Source: a bacterium
GTDB lineage: Bacteria > Ratteibacteria > UBA8468 > B48-G9 > DTJG01
DNA length: 32,975 nt
Direction: 5' to 3'
Assembly (NCBI GenBank): GCA_021800535.1
Contig: JAJYYV010000021.1
Coordinates: 1-32,975, forward strand
The stretch's first letter is position 1, and each line of letters begins with the position of its first letter. Shown piece by piece: positions 31,030 through 32,975 of this stretch. Position numbers and translations under genes: made by a program. Under the pieces are notes generated by a model, which made no database searches, was not told the origin of the DNA, and saw only the letters and a list, made by a program, of their open reading frames with translations.

Positions 31030-32634
31030 TTAATGGTAATTTATAATTAAAATAGAATGGGCTGGAATTTTGAAAATTTTATTATTGTTTATATTTTTTT
31101 CTTCTTTTATAATACAAATTTCCGGTTTATATATTGTTTGGTTAATATTATTACCTGAAGCAATAAGCATACTTTCCATAGGATTATCTCCGGTGATTAA
31201 AATAGTATTACAATTCTGGGTTTGTATTGAACCACAAATTTCTATTTTTATATTACAATCGTTGTCTTTATGCCTGTTTACAATAGATATACTTATATTT
31301 TTTTTATCAGCAGATATGGTGCCGGCAGCATCTATATATGAGAAGTTATTATTGAACCAATGGTTAGGCCATTTCCATACATTATCAGAATTTTCCCAAT
31401 GAGGTGGAAGATATTTTTGATATTTTTCTTTTTCTTCTTTTTCCAGGTTTATATCAGGTTTTAATATTTCACTTTCTACCCTTATATCCAGAGCAATTTC
31501 ATTATGTAATAATCTGTAATATTTCATAGGAAAAAATATTGGCTGGTAATAACTTCCTTTTGGAGTGGTGTAAATTGGAGCAATAACATTAATCAATTGT
31601 GCCATATTTGCCATTTTTATACTATTGGCATGTCTGATAAAAATATTAAGAACAGAGGCCACATACAAAGCATCAGTGAGATTATAAAATTCTTCAAGCA
31701 GGTCTTCCCCCTGGCGAAAATATTTTTTTGCTATGGTTCTATCACAAGATTTTCTATACCATATATTCCATTCATCCACAGCAATACCTGGAATATTGGT
31801 TCCAGGATATTGGTTTTCTATCATATTAATAATTCCTTCTAATCCTTTGATATTTCTTTCAAAATCAATTGTATTAAGAAGAGTTTTATAATATCCCGGA
31901 CATCCATCATATCTATGTAAAGAAATATAATCTATTAAAGGACCAAAACCTTTTTTATAAAGATGTTCTAAAACTTTTCTATCCCATTCAGAATTATTTG
32001 CGCCACAAAAAATAAAATGGATTTCAGGTCCAAGTCTTTTCATCATTTTAGCAGTTTCTGCGGCTTTTGCTGCATATTCTTCTGGTTCGCAGTGCCCATG
32101 CTGCCATGGTCCGTATATCTCATTTCCTAATCCCCAGTATTTTACATTAAATGGTTTTTCACTTCCATTTTGTTTCCTTAAGTTTGCAAAATAGGTATTT
32201 GTATCTGAATTACAATATTCAAGCCAGTTAACAGCTTCTTCTGATGTTCCCCATCCAAGATTAACAGCAAAGTATGGTTCTGTTTTAATATAATCACAAA
32301 GTTGCATAAATTCATGAGTTCCAAACTGATTGGATTCTATTGTTTCCCATGCCAATTCCATTTTTGGTTGTCTTTTGTTTTTGGGGCCTATACCGTCTAT
32401 CCAATGATATCCTGAAGAAAAATTTCCTCCAGGCCATCTTAATATTGGCGGATTTAATTCTTTAATTTTTTCAATGACATCCAACCTAAATCCATTTTTA
32501 TCACTTAAAGAATTGTCGGGTTCATATACACCCCCATATATAGCTCTTCCCATATGTTCTATGAATTGTCCAAAAATCATAGGGGAAACTTTGCCTTTTA
32601 TTTTTTCTGAATTTATTTTAATTTTTGCTTCCAT
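31030..32634 (-). CDS. Alpha-L-arabinofuranosidase, GH51
   Basis: 534 residues, typical length. Releases terminal L-arabinofuranosyl groups from arabinan, arabinoxylan or related oligosaccharides. The N-terminus 'SPMIFGQFIEHMGRAIYGGVYEP' and 'ILRWPGGNF' are GH51 signatures. The acid/base Glu172 is in 'WGLGNEIYG' and the nucleophile Glu288 in 'AVDEWNIWY'. A C-terminal beta domain follows. No signal peptide, so it acts on imported oligosaccharides. GGAG lies just before the ATG. The region upstream is the 143-bp tandem repeat array, so its promoter is either in the 49-bp spacer or in the repeats. Confidence 0.93.
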   Translation of the reverse strand: MEAKIKINSEKIKGKVSPMIFGQFIEHMGRAIYGGVYEPDNSLSDKNGFRLDVIEKIKELNPPILRWPGGNFSSGYHWIDGIGPKNKRQPKMELAWETIESNQFGTHEFMQLCDYIKTEPYFAVNLGWGTSEEAVNWLEYCNSDTNTYFANLRKQNGSEKPFNVKYWGLGNEIYGPWQHGHCEPEEYAAKAAETAKMMKRLGPEIHFIFCGANNSEWDRKVLEHLYKKGFGPLIDYISLHRYDGCPGYYKTLLNTIDFERNIKGLEGIINMIENQYPGTNIPGIAVDEWNIWYRKSCDRTIAKKYFRQGEDLLEEFYNLTDALYVASVLNIFIRHANSIKMANMAQLINVIAPIYTTPKGSYYQPIFFPMKYYRLLHNEIALDIRVESEILKPDINLEKEEKEKYQKYLPPHWENSDNVWKWPNHWFNNNFSYIDAAGTISADKKNISISIVNRHKDNDCNIKIEICGSIQTQNCNTILITGDNPMESMLIASGNNINQTIYKPEICIIKEEKNINNNKIFKIPAHSILIINYH

Positions 32635-32683
32635 TTTTTTCTCCGGTATCCAACGCAGACAGATTTGTAAATGGAGGTAGTAT

Positions 32684-32975
32684 TGGGCGCACGTGGATTA
32701 TGCTTGAACATTTCAAAGATGCACTCTTGTCGCATATACTCCTCATTTTTGGAAAGCAACTGCCTATATGGACAAACCAATCGTCGTGGCGAACCACATA
32801 ATGGTTCGTGGTTCTCTCCAGAGAAGTGGGCGCACGTGGATTATGCTCGAACATTTCAAAGATGCACTCTTGTCGCATATACTCCTCATTTTTGGAAAGC
32901 AACTGCCTATATGGACAAACCAATCGTCGTGGCGAACCACATAATGGTTCGTGGTTCTCTCCAGAGAAGTGGGCG
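32684..32975. repeat. 143-bp tandem repeat array
   Basis: Two complete units (32684-32826 and 32827-32969) and the first 6 bases of a third reach the window end. The units differ at one base (T at 32705, C at 32848). GC content is about 46% by hand count, well above the surroundings. Each unit carries two hairpins near its end: CGAACCA/TGGTTCG (32790-32808 in unit 1, 5-nt loop) and TTCTC/GAGAA (32812-32825, 4-nt loop). The period is not a multiple of three, so a repeated protein is unlikely. Confidence 0.9.

Noticed and set aside
32618-32923. A 101-codon minus-strand frame across the tandem repeat array and the GH51 start.
   Set aside because: The repeat period of 143 bp shifts frame between units, so the two units encode different peptides, and the frame ends inside the GH51 gene. 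It looks like an accidental open frame.
32684-32975. The 143-bp repeat read as a CRISPR array or as integron attC sites.
   Set aside because: There are no unique spacers between short repeats, and no RYYYAAC/GTTRRRY pair with cassette genes between units.

Overview
The window is about 33 kb of compact, strongly AT-rich bacterial DNA, with short or overlapping intergenic spaces. The gene content suggests a Gram-negative, polysaccharide-degrading bacterium. The evidence is a BamE-like lipoprotein, PlsC, a pilin-like protein with N-terminal methylation motif and C-terminal 'DGHV', a GntR/LacI-type regulator, and uroporphyrinogen-decarboxylase-like and sugar-isomerase genes next to glycosidases. 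This combination is familiar from the PVC/Omnitrophota-Lentisphaerae type of uncultured genome. The assignment is an inference from gene content; there is no rRNA here.

Region 1 (1-6.3 kb, + strand) holds the tail of a Gfo/Idh/MocA oxidoreductase, an HtrA protease, alaS, a sigma-70 family factor, apt and a small exported protein, packed as one probable operon. Region 2 (6.3-11.8 kb, - strand) is a leucine operon, leuA-leuC-leuD-leuB, followed by asd. Region 3 (11.8-14.2 kb, + strand) is infC-rpmI-rplT, with infC starting at a non-AUG codon (AUC), followed by a membrane GAF-GGDEF protein. Region 4 (14.2-17.4 kb) holds dapF, a small membrane protein coupled to plsC, a BamE-like lipoprotein and an atypical PHP-domain protein.

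Region 5 (17.4-26.7 kb) is carbohydrate-related. A GH2 beta-mannosidase-like gene is divergent from a GntR-LacI regulator. The two are separated by back-to-back promoters whose -35 boxes form a palindrome. The regulator is translationally coupled to a prepilin-like protein, followed by a secreted beta-helix protein, a sugar phosphate isomerase/epimerase, a class II aldolase and a URO-D-like protein.

Region 6 (26.7-30.9 kb) is an accessory zone with three toxin-antitoxin-like pairs: excisionase-type HTH/PIN, MNT/HEPN, and a zeta-toxin-like kinase with a 46-residue companion too short for usual ORF cut-offs. An FGGY sugar kinase is embedded among them. Gene scars (pieces of a duplicated HTH/PIN locus, of a GH2 3' end and of an isomerase) show repeated rearrangement here. 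Region 7 (31-33 kb) is a GH51 alpha-L-arabinofuranosidase whose upstream side runs into a 143-bp tandem repeat array that continues past the window end.

The most notable observations are the infC AUC start, the 143-bp hairpin-bearing tandem repeat, the zeta/46-aa pair, the rearrangement scars around the toxin-antitoxin genes, and the divergent, apparently leaderless regulator promoter. All five convergent gene pairs meet with 3' ends overlapping or within 3 bp, leaving no room for ordinary terminators.
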